DNA from: Nemophila menziesii
Taxonomy: Eukaryota; Streptophyta; Magnoliopsida; Boraginales; Hydrophyllaceae
DNA length: 64,000 bases
Assembly: GCA_029959085.1 (NCBI GenBank)
Contig: JARWIR010000017.1
Location: forward strand, 23,177,507-23,241,506
Direction: 5' to 3'
Positions 21,177-31,959 of the stretch are shown here, piece after piece (position 1 is the stretch's first letter; each line of letters starts with the position of its first letter). The position numbers and the translations under genes are program-made. The notes beneath the pieces are model-generated. The model saw only the letters and a list, made by a program, of their open reading frames with translations. It was not told the DNA's origin and ran no database searches.

Positions 21177-23701
21177 ATGGCTGATAAAGATCCAATGCTT
21201 ACTCAATTGAGTATCAAATCCATCAAAGACTTAGCTGAAATGCCTCATCTCAAGACAATCCCGTGTAATTATTCTTACTTCAACTCTCCAAATGATTCCA
21301 AATGCACTTTAGACCTTCAAGATTCATTACCTGTTATCGATTATTCTTTATTAACCTCTAATGATCTGGATCAACGGTCCAAAACAATTGAGGAACTGGG
21401 TAAAGCTTGCCAAGAATGGGGTTTGTATGTCATGCAAATTACTTAGGTGATCAATTTTTTTTAAAAGAATATTGATAACTATGGCTATGTTCAGGTGGTG
21501 AATCATTGTATACCAGAAACTTTGATGAAGGCAATGATTGATGCATGTAATCAGTTTTTCAAAATTACTCAGGGGAAAAAACAGCAGTTTCAAGGTAAGC
21601 ATACCTTAGTTCCAATTAGGTTCAAACGGGCTAATATAATTTCTACTCTTTGTATGCAATTTAGTATAAGCTTTGTCCAAATTTCGATGACTTTTGAGGG
21701 AAAAAAATTATAAATCCTATCTCTCAAACTTAAAACTCTTCTACTGGAGGAATTATCTAAAAGCAATCATGCCTCCAGAATTTAACAATAAACCCGAAAT
21801 TCTCAGGTAATTAAAATTTGTTTTTCTTCCTCATCTGATCACATAGAGTACTATTCTTATGGTCCTTCAGATCTGGACCATCATGTTTATGTTCAAGCAA
21901 GCACAATTTAATTATCAAATTATATAGGGACATATTATCAGAGTACTCTCAAAGATCTCGTGAAGTGTTAATTAATTTACTGGAAGGAGTATCAAAAAGC
22001 CTAGGACTAGAAGATTTTTACATGCACAAAGAATTAAATTTGGACTCAGGTAATTTCCAACTATTCGCTGCTAATTAATATCCACCTTGCCCACAACCTG
22101 AACTTGCTATAGGTGTGTTTCATTTTCTACTCATATAATAAGTGTTTTATTTTTATTATTTGATATATATGTTTAATTCGGGAAAAGAAACTTGCAATAG
22201 GTATTCCTCCACATTCAGATCATGGACTATTGATAATGCTTATACAAAATGAAATTGGAGGCTCGCAAATACAACACAAAGGGAAATGGATGAATGTAAA
22301 TGCCAATAATCCCAATGCCGTTTTGGTAAACGGCATTGTGAGTAAAACAATTACCGGTTTCAACAAAACAGAAATGGTTTTCCAAAAGTAAAAGTGATAA
22401 TATTCGTTTTAGCGTAAACTAACTATTACAGAAAAATGAAATACGATTACAGAAAACGGAAATACACTTACACGGAAAGAAATGAATAACAAATTACACC
22501 TATGGTTGTTAAAAAGATATTCCGGCGTACCGGTATCTCTAACAGAAAAATAAGCTCTACAAAGCGTTTTTAGAGAGAAGGAGAGGCAGAGTGTTACTCT
22601 TTTCTGATATATTCGTCCCTTTGGCTAGTAATGGAGAGTCTCTATTTATAGGAAAATGGGGAGAGCAAGGGCCTATCATCAACATAAATGGTCTTTAAGT
22701 GCTCCATTAAGGCTGACGTTTTTGGAGGTTACAGATGTTACTCTTTTTTAAATTCAGACAATGAACTTGGACACAAGCTTGACCGCTAGTGCATTTTCGA
22801 GTTGACCAAGACCTGTGACGTTTTTGGAGGTTACAGATTTTACTCTTTTTTAAATTCAGACAATGAACCTGGACACAAGCTTGACCACTAGTGCATTTTC
22901 GACTTGACCAAGACCTGTAACTGCTGGAGAATATTCTGGCTTTATGGCGTCTTGGATGCGTGAACGTTATGAACGTTATGTCTTCCTGATGATAGGATTT
23001 GAACTCCAACCGACCACTATAAGAACCAGCTTACTTCTCCTTGAATCATTTCAGAAAAGGTGTTTCATTTTTCATTTTTCATTTTTTGACTCCCCAAACT
23101 CCCCCACGGGCCGGGTTGGGCGGGTGGGGTAGTGGTGGTGCGCACGTGTGGGGATTTTCCTATTCCTCTTTGGCCTCCATAGCCTTTAGGCCTTTTAGAA
23201 TTAATAGGTGGGTAAAGCATTATATACCATTGTATTTTCCACTTATTTTCTGATGTGGTACTTTTTATCTGTAACAAGTGACTTTTCCACTTCTCAAAGG
23301 AATGAGAATGGAATTGTTTAATACTCAATATTAAACTAGTCTTTTCCAATTCTCCTAAAGAACATAAACCGATTAAACAATTGAATCCATTAAAATTGAT
23401 TGTAATGATTAATCCTAACAAACGTGGGTGACCACCTTGAGGTAAAGTTTGTCCAATCATACTCATGGTCGGGGGTGATATATTGAAAAGGGTTAAGATA
23501 GAAAGAAATGAAAAGAATCCGGTGTGCAAGAAATAATTCTTCATTTTTATGTCTGTTTCCATTTCTATATTTTTTTATTTTTTGGTCGGATTTACATTTT
23601 CTTTCATATAAATATTTTATTTGTTTTGGAGATATTTAGCGATGGAAAGTATAAAAGTGTATTACACAAAGCGCAAGTAAACAATAACAAGACAAACCAG
23701 T
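21177..23701 (+). pseudogene. 2-oxoglutarate/Fe(II) dioxygenase pseudogene, split by solo LTR
   Basis: The exons align one by one with the intact paralogue at 25396-26949. Exon 1 starts at 21177, but its donor site is changed and the FFM end is lost. Exon 2 begins at 21495. Exon 3 (about 21727-21806) lacks its first third. Exon 4 (21928-22112) has a TAA at 22076-22078 where the paralogue has Tyr. Exon 5 (from 22201) keeps the PPHSDHG iron-binding motif but is cut by a solo copia LTR after about 22336, resuming at 23421. Exon 6 (from 23632) reads FSDGKYKSVLHKAQVNNNKT, then is replaced by SINE-like sequence from about 23702. It cannot give a functional enzyme. Confidence 0.9.
22337..23420 (-). 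repeat. solo copia LTR inside dioxygenase exon 5
   Basis: On the minus strand it starts TGTTAGGATT at 23420 and ends ACTCACA at 22337, the same termini as the LTR at 10160-11119. AACG lies on both sides, with four extra bases (GCAT) on the left; the uninterrupted paralogue reads GTAAACGTTGGTGACC there. It also has a 102-bp internal tandem duplication (22714-22815 and 22816-22917) that the other two copies lack. The absence of internal element sequence implies LTR-LTR recombination. Confidence 0.88.
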
Positions 23702-24170
23702 TGGGTTGGGTTAGTTTAACTGGCCAGAGCCTTATTATTTCTTCAGTACTTAAGTGTAAGGTGTCTGATCGAATTCCTTTCCCTAACGGGTGTAAAGTAA
23801 GAGATACAAGATTCGAACCTCTCTCTGATCATGGGTAACCTAATTTTGATTACCCAGCGAAGCTTCGAAATCTTAACTGGATGGAAGAAGAAGAAGAAGG
23901 AAAACCAGCAGATCGGAGTTGCAGGGGCGCGCCGCTAGTTCTCGCCGTTGGTTCGAGTGGTGTTGCAGCGAAGCATCTTCGTAGTTTTTTTGTTTTTTCT
24001 AAAATCTGGTCAAAGCAGATATTTAAGTATTTTTCTTTTTTTGTAATTTAATTATTTTTGCCTTCTTTCAGCTGATGATGTAATAAGTTTGTAAATTGTT
24101 TAAAAAAGTGAATAAAAATATCATTAGTCATATTACTCATTGTTTTTTAATAATACTCTATAGCATTTAT

Positions 24171-24294
24171 AGAGTACTCATTAAAATTATCAGAGTACTC
24201 ATCAAAATTGTGGAAGTACTCAACAAAATTGTCGGAGTACTCAACAAATTGTCTGAGCACTCAGCAATTTGTCGGAGTACTCAGCAAATTGTGC
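24171..24294. repeat. minisatellite, unit ~22 bp GAGTACTCANCAAAATTGTCG
   Basis: Five to six imperfect tandem copies of GAGTACTCA plus an (A)ATTGT-containing tail. The units vary by one to three bases and in length. Confidence 0.85.
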
Positions 24295-24312
24295 CGATAC
24301 TTTATGTTTTTC

Positions 24313-24405
24313 CGGTGACCGGTGACTGGTGGTCGGAGGTCGTTGGTCGGTGGTCGGTGGCCGGTGGTAGGTGGTCGGAGGTAGGTTGGTAGTGGTAGGT
24401 AGTGG
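24313..24405. repeat. G-rich minisatellite, unit ~GGTGGTCGG
   Basis: About ten imperfect copies of GGTGGTCGG/GGTGGCCGG/GGTAGGTGG. The G-runs lie on the plus strand and could allow G-quadruplex formation, although most runs are only two long. Confidence 0.85.
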
Positions 24406-25395
24406 AGAGAGAAACAGTAACATCACACTTTTTTTGTCTTTTAGTGTTAGAAAAATAAAAAAGACAATTATCAAAATAAAAGTCAAAAAGAAATTTCTAA
24501 AACATACTTTATAGAGAAGAAATATGGTCTACCCTATCTCTCATTCATCCTTTCGTTAATTAGATTCGATCCCCCTATGTGGGAGTAGGATTGTAATACA
24601 AATCAAACATTACTTTTTTGCTGCAAACTACTAAAGTCAGAAAAGGCTGCAAACTAATTTATTTTTTTAAAAGCCATGTAAAAGTAAATATTTACGACGC
24701 ACAATAAAGGACACCGGTGTTGCTTGAGTCGATGCTCTGCCGGCGGTCGTACAGGCCGGCTATTGTACCACCGTTCATTCAGCATGATTTATGGATATAA
24801 AACATTGAAACTATGTTGCCGATAATTGTGTGTTACTACTCTATTTTTTAAGTGAAATTTTGCAGTATTTGTGATAACGGGGGTTAGCCGCCGAGCTTAA
24901 TGTTCAGCGTTCGGGGCAGATAATTTTATCTTTGTGATAATTTTCATCTTTTGGTAATCCACCTCCATGATTGAATGGGCCCCTTGTATGAGATAGACAC
25001 ATGCAGATGGTGATTGTTAATTACACAACGATAAAATTGTGACGGTGATACTTGGACCACCTTACTAGATGATGATCAATGAGGTTTTGATGCGACAAAA
25101 TGGCTGATAGAGATGTACCCAAATTTTGGGTGGTATATAACATTACTAATAATGAAAATTAATTTAGATATTGAAAATGAAAACATTTTTCTGAAAAATG
25201 AAAGGAAAATCCCCATTCTCTATGTCTTTTGGAAACCAAACACAGAAGAGTTTGAAACTCGTCAGATTAACTTGTGACCAGTGTCTTTTTAGTCCTACTG
25301 TAATTTGACGAAACCTTGTGCGCATATATTCTTAATTTCTTGTCCCCTTCCTCCTTAAACCTTTTTTTGAACATTCACTATCCACTCAAACAATC

Positions 25396-26949
25396 ATGGC
25401 TGGTAAAGCTCCATCGTTTCCTCAACAGACTGTCAAATCCATCAAAGAATTAGCTGAAATGCCTGGTCTCAAGACAATCCCTTGTGCTTACTCTTACTTC
25501 AACTCTTCTTCCAATGATTCCCGAACCGCTTTAGACCCTCAAGATTCATTACCGGTTATTGATTATTCTTTATTAACCTCTAATGATCCAGATCAACGCG
25601 CGAAAATGATTGAGCAATTGGATAAAGCTTGCCAAGAATGGGGGTTCTTTATGGTATGGCATGTTAATTAATATGTTATTTACCTATGTGATCATTTTTT
25701 TAAGTAGTTAATTTTCCAAAATTGATAACTATACCTATATGAAGGTGGTGAATCATGGCATACCAGAAACTCTGATGAAGGCAATGATTGATGCATGTCA
25801 TGAGTTTTTCAAAATTCCCCAGGAGGAAAAGCAGCAGTTGGAAGGGAAACATGTCTTAGATCCGATCAGGTATGCAGGGGCATAGCATATGTCTTAGAGG
25901 TCTAAAGTTGACTCAGTGGCGCTTTGTTTAAAAATTTGTATATAATTTTAGTTTGAACTTGTCCTTATTACCATAACTTTTAAGAAATAATTGTGAATCC
26001 ACACAAGCAGGTACGGAACCAGCTTCAACGTCTCAAACGACAAAATATTTTTCTGGAGGGATTATATAAAAGTGATCGTGCATCCAGAATTTAGCTGTCC
26101 CAATAAACCTGAAAATCTCAGGTAAATTTTTGTATATCATAATTCGCAGGAGGGGTTATCTGAACTTGTTCAAGCGAGCAAAAGAATATGGTTGTTGTTT
26201 AACTTTTAAATATGCAGGGACTTATTATCAGAGTACTCTCAAAGATCTCGAGAAGTGTTAATCAATTTACTAAAAGGAGTATCAAAAAGCCTAGGACTAG
26301 ACGATATGTATATGCACAATGAATTAAATTTGGACTCAAGTCTCCAAATATTTGTTGCTAATTATTATCCACCTTGTCCACAACCTGAACTTGCTATAGG
26401 TGTGCTTCTTTTTCTACTCACTTAATCAATTTTTACTTTTTCAATACTTTGATATTTGTTTTTATTTCGAGAAAATCTCGCAATAGGTATGCCTCCACAT
26501 TCAGATCATGGATTATTGACAATGCTTATACAAAATGATATTGGAGGCTTACAAATACAACACAAAGGGAAGTGGATGAATGTAAATACCAATATTCCTA
26601 ATGCCATTTTAGTAAACGTTGGTGACCACCTTGAGGTAAAATTTGTCCACTTTCTTATACTTTTCCCCCCAATTTCTTTCATAATAGAAATTAATTGATT
26701 TTGCAGATATTCAGCAATGGAATATACAAGAGTGTTTTACACAGAGCACTTGTAAAGAATAAACAAACAAGAATGTCTTTAGTATTTGCAAATGGTCCTT
26801 CACTTGATACGATTGTCGGTCCAGCTCCTCACTTAGTTTCGAATACTAAGGCTGCTGCATATATTCCAATGAAGTACAAAGATTATCTTGAGCTGCAACA
26901 ATCTGGCGAGCTTAAAGGAAAGTCATGCTTGGATCGAGTAAAGAATTAA
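25396..26949 (+). CDS. 2-oxoglutarate/Fe(II)-dependent dioxygenase (DOXC type), six exons
   Basis: I assemble six exons from GT-AG sites and the pseudogene alignment: 25396-25653, 25745-25869, 26011-26121, 26218-26399, 26487-26635 and 26707-26949, giving 355 residues. The N-terminal DIOX_N domain includes DSLPVIDYSLL and WGFFMVVNHGIPE. The catalytic jelly roll has iron ligands His230 and Asp232 (PPHSDHGLL) and His287 (SVLHRA), and the 2-oxoglutarate-binding Arg297 and Ser299 (RMSL). All key residues are present. Members of this soluble plant family hydroxylate or desaturate specialised metabolites or hormones. It looks most like the dioxygenase-19-like group, but the substrate cannot be told. 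It is the functional member of a tandem pair. CATATATT at 25323 is a possible TATA box. Confidence 0.88.
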
Positions 26950-27079
26950 TTCGAACAGATATTTCATGTGTCAAACTGTCTCGATGTATCTCTATTCTTT
27001 TGTACGTATATATGAACCGTACTGCATATCGGATAGCTATTTCTATTATTAACTTGTGTTGTCTCACTAGCTAAGCTTT

Positions 27080-27442
27080 GAAATATTGATCAATTTTGAT
27101 CGGGAACATAACCAGTTCACAATCTTGCACAAGTTCTTCTATTACTAAGCTGAACCCAGCATGACACACATAGCACCCTTCACTATCATGACCCAAGATT
27201 TACTGCTGTTGACCTCATCTGGTATGAGTTATGCCACGACCTTCTAATCTCGTCACAAACCCTGCAGAAAGTGATCTGGTTAACTCATCCACGCATCGAG
27301 ATTTGATGGAAAATTCAAGACTACAAAGAAAGGCATGCTAGTAATCTCTAAACCCAATTCCAGTTCTTGAATTTTATCATGATTCAAGATTGTTTCGCTC
27401 CCAAATTAGTATCGAACCACATTGATTTATTTCTTATCTGGT
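27080..27442 (-). pseudogene. UGT79-like glycosyltransferase fragment
   Basis: On the minus strand this matches the intact UGT at 61306-62703 over its PSPG region and the sequence just before it. Shared blocks include the equivalents of LVQDCQLVM, the CHAGFSSVIEAL region, LPEGFVTRL and NFPSNID, with indels that break the frame. Both the N-terminal half and the C-terminus are missing. It is a dead partial copy about 34 kb from its relative. Confidence 0.85.
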
Positions 27443-27701
27443 AACTTTTCAATAACTTCCATATTTACGGATGTTCATTCTTCTTTTTTTTCGTTTCCAA
27501 AAACAAATATACACAAATCAATTATCAGAAGTTTTAGATGATGAAAATAAATGATTTTCTTCAACTAAGAGGATGCACGCCCCAAGTTTTACCTTATTCA
27601 TCGATTCGTTTTTCAGTTGTTTCAAAAATAATCTAATAAACTTCTTAAATCATATATTTAATATCTAATTTACTTTTTTCATATGGTATAAAAGCTCTAT
27701 T

Positions 27702-30264
27702 TGAAGTAGATCATAAGATGCGTTACCTCCAAGAAAAGAATGGAATCCGATTAAAATCGATCTCACAAAAGTTTATGACAAAATCAGATGGGAATTCATT
27801 GAAGAAACAGTTAGGCATTTTGGTTTCCCAGCTACTTGGGTATCGCTAATTATGTCTAGCATCAAAGCTAATGAAAGATAATGAGATAAGCGTCTTGTGA
27901 AAATGGGGAACCGTTGCCTCCCTTCAAACCCCATCATGGTATTCGGTAAGGAGACCCACTATCCCCATACATCTTTGTCCTGTGCATGGAAAGACTTTCA
28001 TTACTAATCCAGGAATTTTGTACCGCGGGAAAGTGGAAAGAGATTTGGATAGGTCCCAGGGGTCCCAAGCTATCACACTTATTTTTTGCTGATGACCTAA
28101 TATTATTTGGTGAAGCATCTTTATTGCAGGTGCAGTTGATACACGAGACAATGAATAGGTTTTGTATTGAAGCTGGACAAACTATTAGTGCCGATAAGTC
28201 ACTCATATATTTTTCAAGAAATGTTCCGGCTCCGGTCCAAGATGAATTAGCAGCGGCTAGTGGTTTTTTACTTACTTGGGGACTCCCATACTCTCGGGAA
28301 GGCTGCCGAAAGGATTTTACAAGGGTATAGTGGAGAGGATGAGAGGAAAGATAGCCGCGTGGAAAACAAAGACCCTATCTTTATCCGGTCGGGTTACGCT
28401 TGCCAAATCGGTGTTAAGTGCTATGCTGATATACCAAATGCAGGTTATGAAATTGCTGAAATATGTCTGTAATGAGATTGACAGACTAGTTAGGGATTTT
28501 ATATGGGGTTCCGCGGCGTCCGAACAAAAGATTCATTGGGTAGTGTGGGATCAGATTTGCAAACCTAAGGAGAACGGATGTCTAGGTATAAGAAGCGCGG
28601 AGAAACATAACTTAGCTCTCCTAGCAAAGCTTAGTTGGAAGGTGCTATAACAAGACGGATCAGTTGCTTGGGTTGATATTCTTAGAGAGAAATATTTCAA
28701 AAACGGACTCCTAAATCGCCAACAGAAAGGGAATGATTCAGGTGCCTGTAAAGCCATATTAGCCGGGGTGAATGTCCTTAAAACGGGTGTAGAGGAGTTA
28801 TGGGATGATTCGGGTCCAAAAGTAAGATGGCGGTTTGGAAGCTCGGGCCTCTTTATAGTTAAGTCAGCATATGAAAATATGGAGGAAAGCATGGCGGACT
28901 CTGATTTCGAATGGGACCTAGTTTGGAAGCTTAAATGCTCCCAAAAAGTATGATTTTTCTCTGGAGAGTGGCACTTAATCGAGTAGCGACTGCTGAGAGC
29001 CTGAACAGGAGATGTGTGATTGAATCCAGGAGATGAGTACTTTGTCGAGCGAATGTGGAGAATCTATGCCATGTTCTAGTAAGTTGTAAAATTGCTTCTG
29101 TTATATGGTGGTTATTTGGGCTTGGCCTTGGTACAGAGGGTAGGCGAATAGGTTACGCAGGTCCATTGGTTGTTGTATCTGCTGGAAGGGATGCTTCGGA
29201 CTTGATGGAGAGCGCTGGTTTGATGGAGTTGGAGGCTAGACTGAAGGAAGAAGACCGCTGCACTCTATCCAAGCTGAATTCCGACTGGTTGCTGGCGTGT
29301 CGAAGTACCGCTACTGTCTCTACTATTGCAGCATCTGAGGATGCAAGAAGATTTGTTGAACTATTCAATGTGAAGAAATGGTTCAAGGGCCACGTCAGGT
29401 CTGAAGCTACTGTAGCAGGGATGGAGTGGCACTTTGTCTTTGCTGCAGCACTTTGGGTAATTTGGAATAGGCACAACAATATGTTATATAATGAAATACC
29501 AGATGTGCCTAATTAATTAAAGCTTAAAAAGGAAATTCTATCTCTAGCTAGTAATTTTATTCTAGCATGGGGGAAAGAGGTTGATGGGGGTATAGTCAAG
29601 TTATCTCAAAATATAATGGTCAAATGGACTACGCCTACACAAATGTATAAGTTAAATTAGGATGGTTGTTGTGTAGTACGAAAAAAATAGCAGGTATCGA
29701 GGGTATCATGAGAGATGTTGATGGATCTTGTATCGCTAGTTTTCTAGGTCCATGTCTATTTGAATCTCCTTTTGTTTCGGAGCTGTTTGCACTCCGTTTT
29801 GGTCTTAAATGGATTATTAATAAAGGATATGAGCAGGTATACATTGAAACGGGATCGAAGGAGCTCCACTCGCTAGTGAAGGGGGGTTGGAGCTCAAGAT
29901 CCCACTTGGATTTTGACTCAAGGGATTTCCATGCGCTAGTGAAGAGCGGTGGGCGCTCAGGTAGTCGGTTAGTTTCAATTGTACATGAATGTTTAACTAT
30001 GCTAAGAAGCCACCCCAGGTTCGAATTGGTTCATATATTTCGGGAAGCAAACCTTTGTGAAGATAAATTAGCAAAGGAGGGAGCGAATGCATGTTCACAA
30101 ACTATGGTGTTTGAAGACCCCCAGATTATCTATGGAACTTAATTACGAGAGATAGGAATAAATGCGCAATTGCTAGAGTTGTACTAGAGAATCAATAAGA
30201 GCTTTTATTTTACTTGTAATTTTATGTTCTTAACGGCTTTTAAGCCTTTTATGTATGCAAAGAA
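27702..30264 (+). mobile_element. 5'-truncated, decayed LINE-B copy
   Basis: It is flanked by a 12-bp target duplication, AAAAGCTCTATT, at 27690-27701 and 30265-30276. It holds the 3' part of an L1-type ORF2: the end of the RT palm (AYDKIRWEFIEE-like), HLFFADDLILFGEASLLQVQ, the zf-RVT region, then RNase H (AGIEGIMRDVDGSCIASF ... FREANLCEDKLAKEG). Multiple frameshifts and stops are present. The 3' end (TTCTTAACGGC..AAGCC..ATGTATGCAAAG) matches the full-length LINE-B at 54263-60979. Confidence 0.9.
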
Positions 30265-30342
30265 AAAAGCTCTATTAATAAATTAGTATGATTTTCGAAC
30301 GATCCAAAATTATGATTGATAAAAAAGAAATTATATTTGGAA

Positions 30343-30672
30343 GAGTAAACAATAGTTACCCTTGTACTATGGATCGATTGACTATTTACCTATGTTTTTG
30401 AAAACACGACATTTTACCCCATATACTAAATTTTCAGGACTCGTTACCCCCGGTTAACGGAATTCGTCAAAGATCGCCATTAGTTGGTCATGTACTGGTC
30501 ATGTGCGCAGTTTTTTTTTAATTAAAAAATCGATTTCTTATTTAATAAACAAAACTCATAAATTGGCTAGGGTAAAATTGGTAGTTCCTAATCACTAAAC
30601 CTATATATACATAAAATTAAACCAAAATAATCAAAACATAATCCAAAAATATTCTTCTGATTGGGGGGAGAT
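30343..30672 (+). repeat. left TIR of MULE-1
   Basis: It aligns with the reverse complement of about 40237-40566 over its whole length, including CACGACATTTTACCCC, GACTCGTTACCCCC, GTTAACGGAAT and CTGGTCATGTGCGCA. A TATA-like CTATATATAC at 30601-30610 points inward, followed by an ATG at 30671 that opens only a short frame. Confidence 0.85.
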
Positions 30673-30839
30673 GAAGAACCCTAACTTCATAATTCTTTCA
30701 ATCTTCCACGTTCGTCGAAGATAATAAAGTGAATCGGAAGATCAGGGGCGATTAAGCCTTTAACTGATTTATTAGGTAACAGAACTCCTAGGGGTTAAAA
30801 AGACGCATCAACGGCTTTATTCAACTTATCGATATTACA

Positions 30840-31140
30840 TGAAAACAAAGGTAGAATCATCCAAGAAGGAGAGAAGGGTAGCGGTTGGTCAAGAAGAAGG
30901 TATAACTATTTTAGTTGAGGTTATTGAATTGGGGTCCGCTAGAGGGAAATAAAATGCAGTTTCACCTCTTTTGCAGTTATGTACTAATAGTAGTAGATTT
31001 TGCAATATGGTCCTTCAAGAAGGGGTGGTTCCACCATTAGTTACGTTGTTGCAATCTGGAACACCAAGAGCTAGGGAAAAGGCACATGCACTTTTGAGCT
31101 ACTTTAGAAACCAATGGCATGGTAATGTTAGACGGGGATG
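30840..31140 (+). pseudogene. ARM-repeat (U-box-type) protein gene fragment
   Basis: A plus-strand translation reads EEGITILVEVIELGSARGK, a stop, then PLLQLCTNSSRFCNMVLQEG, VVPPLVTLLQSGTPRAREKA and HALLSYFRNQWHGN. This matches the last armadillo repeats of plant U-box/ARM proteins (EGxxPPLVxLxQSGTxRAKxKA pattern). It has a stop in the middle and no upstream domains, so it is a captured remnant inside MULE-1. Confidence 0.7.
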
Positions 31141-31927
31141 ATTTATCTATTATATAACTTTGTACGTCGAATGTTGATAAAATTTATGCACTTTGGTTTT
31201 GTAATTTGCAGCGTTTGTAATGTGAGATTGGGCATATTGAGTGATTCTAGTATACTTCTACAAACTTCTTTTGTTCTTGTAAAAAATAAAAAGTTATTAT
31301 ATCTTTATGATTTGCTTAAAAGATAATGAAATATTGTATCATGTGAGATTTTGCTGCTAAATATCCAATTGTACATAGTTAATCTTATTCCAATTCAAAT
31401 GAAACTAATCAACCCTTTTGAACTTGCTATATGTAAGAAATTAAATTAAGGGTAGAAAAGAAAGGGCAGGATCTCAAATTTGAGATTTAAGAAACTTTAG
31501 CTTTTTTGGTAAATATATACCCTTGTGATATTCCAAGAATAGAAGATATAGCCCTGTAGAGATGGTTATATTTGATGTTGTCTTTTTCTCCAAAACAGTT
31601 GATTAGAGTCTTCTGAAATAATCGAGACATAGTATTATTCAGCTAAAGATACCTCTATAATAAAGGATTTATCTAAAATATGCTTCTATTGGTGATTCTG
31701 TTATGCAAAATACCCAAATATATCCATGTATTTAAAAAAATAGCTTACATGCCCTGTGTTATGCAGTGATTTAAAGACCAAAAGAAAATTTAAGTTGTAA
31801 TATATTTGGTGTTTAGACCAGGCAAGCTTTCGAGCTTTGCCAATTGAATATACTAAATCTCTATTATATTTGTTTAGGTTCCATATTTTACAGAAATCAT
31901 TTTTTTTTTTTTTTTTGGACATCGAGT

Positions 31928-31943
31928 GGGTGCAAAGGCACCC
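31928..31943 (-). other. 3' stem-loop of LINE-A
   Basis: GGGTGC and GCACCC pair around a four-base loop, about 12 bases before the poly(A) tail. A stem-loop at this spot is the typical recognition site for the reverse transcriptase of stringent-type LINEs. Confidence 0.6.
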
Positions 31944-31959
31944 AAAAAAACCAACAAAA

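Larger units (their letters stand above)
23702..25395. other. intergenic; SINE-like piece and minisatellites
   Basis: 23702-23870 carries, on the minus strand, AGGTTCGAATCTTG (box B-like) and AATTAGGTTACCCATG, blocks shared with the SINE-like piece at 11330. Two minisatellites follow. 24990-25330 is the promoter region of the intact dioxygenase. The rest is AT-rich without genes. Confidence 0.5.

Noticed and set aside
30343..30672. Independent small repeats instead of TIRs of one element
   Set aside because: The perfect 9-bp direct duplication immediately outside both copies, in inverted arrangement, fits one transposon far better than two chance insertions.
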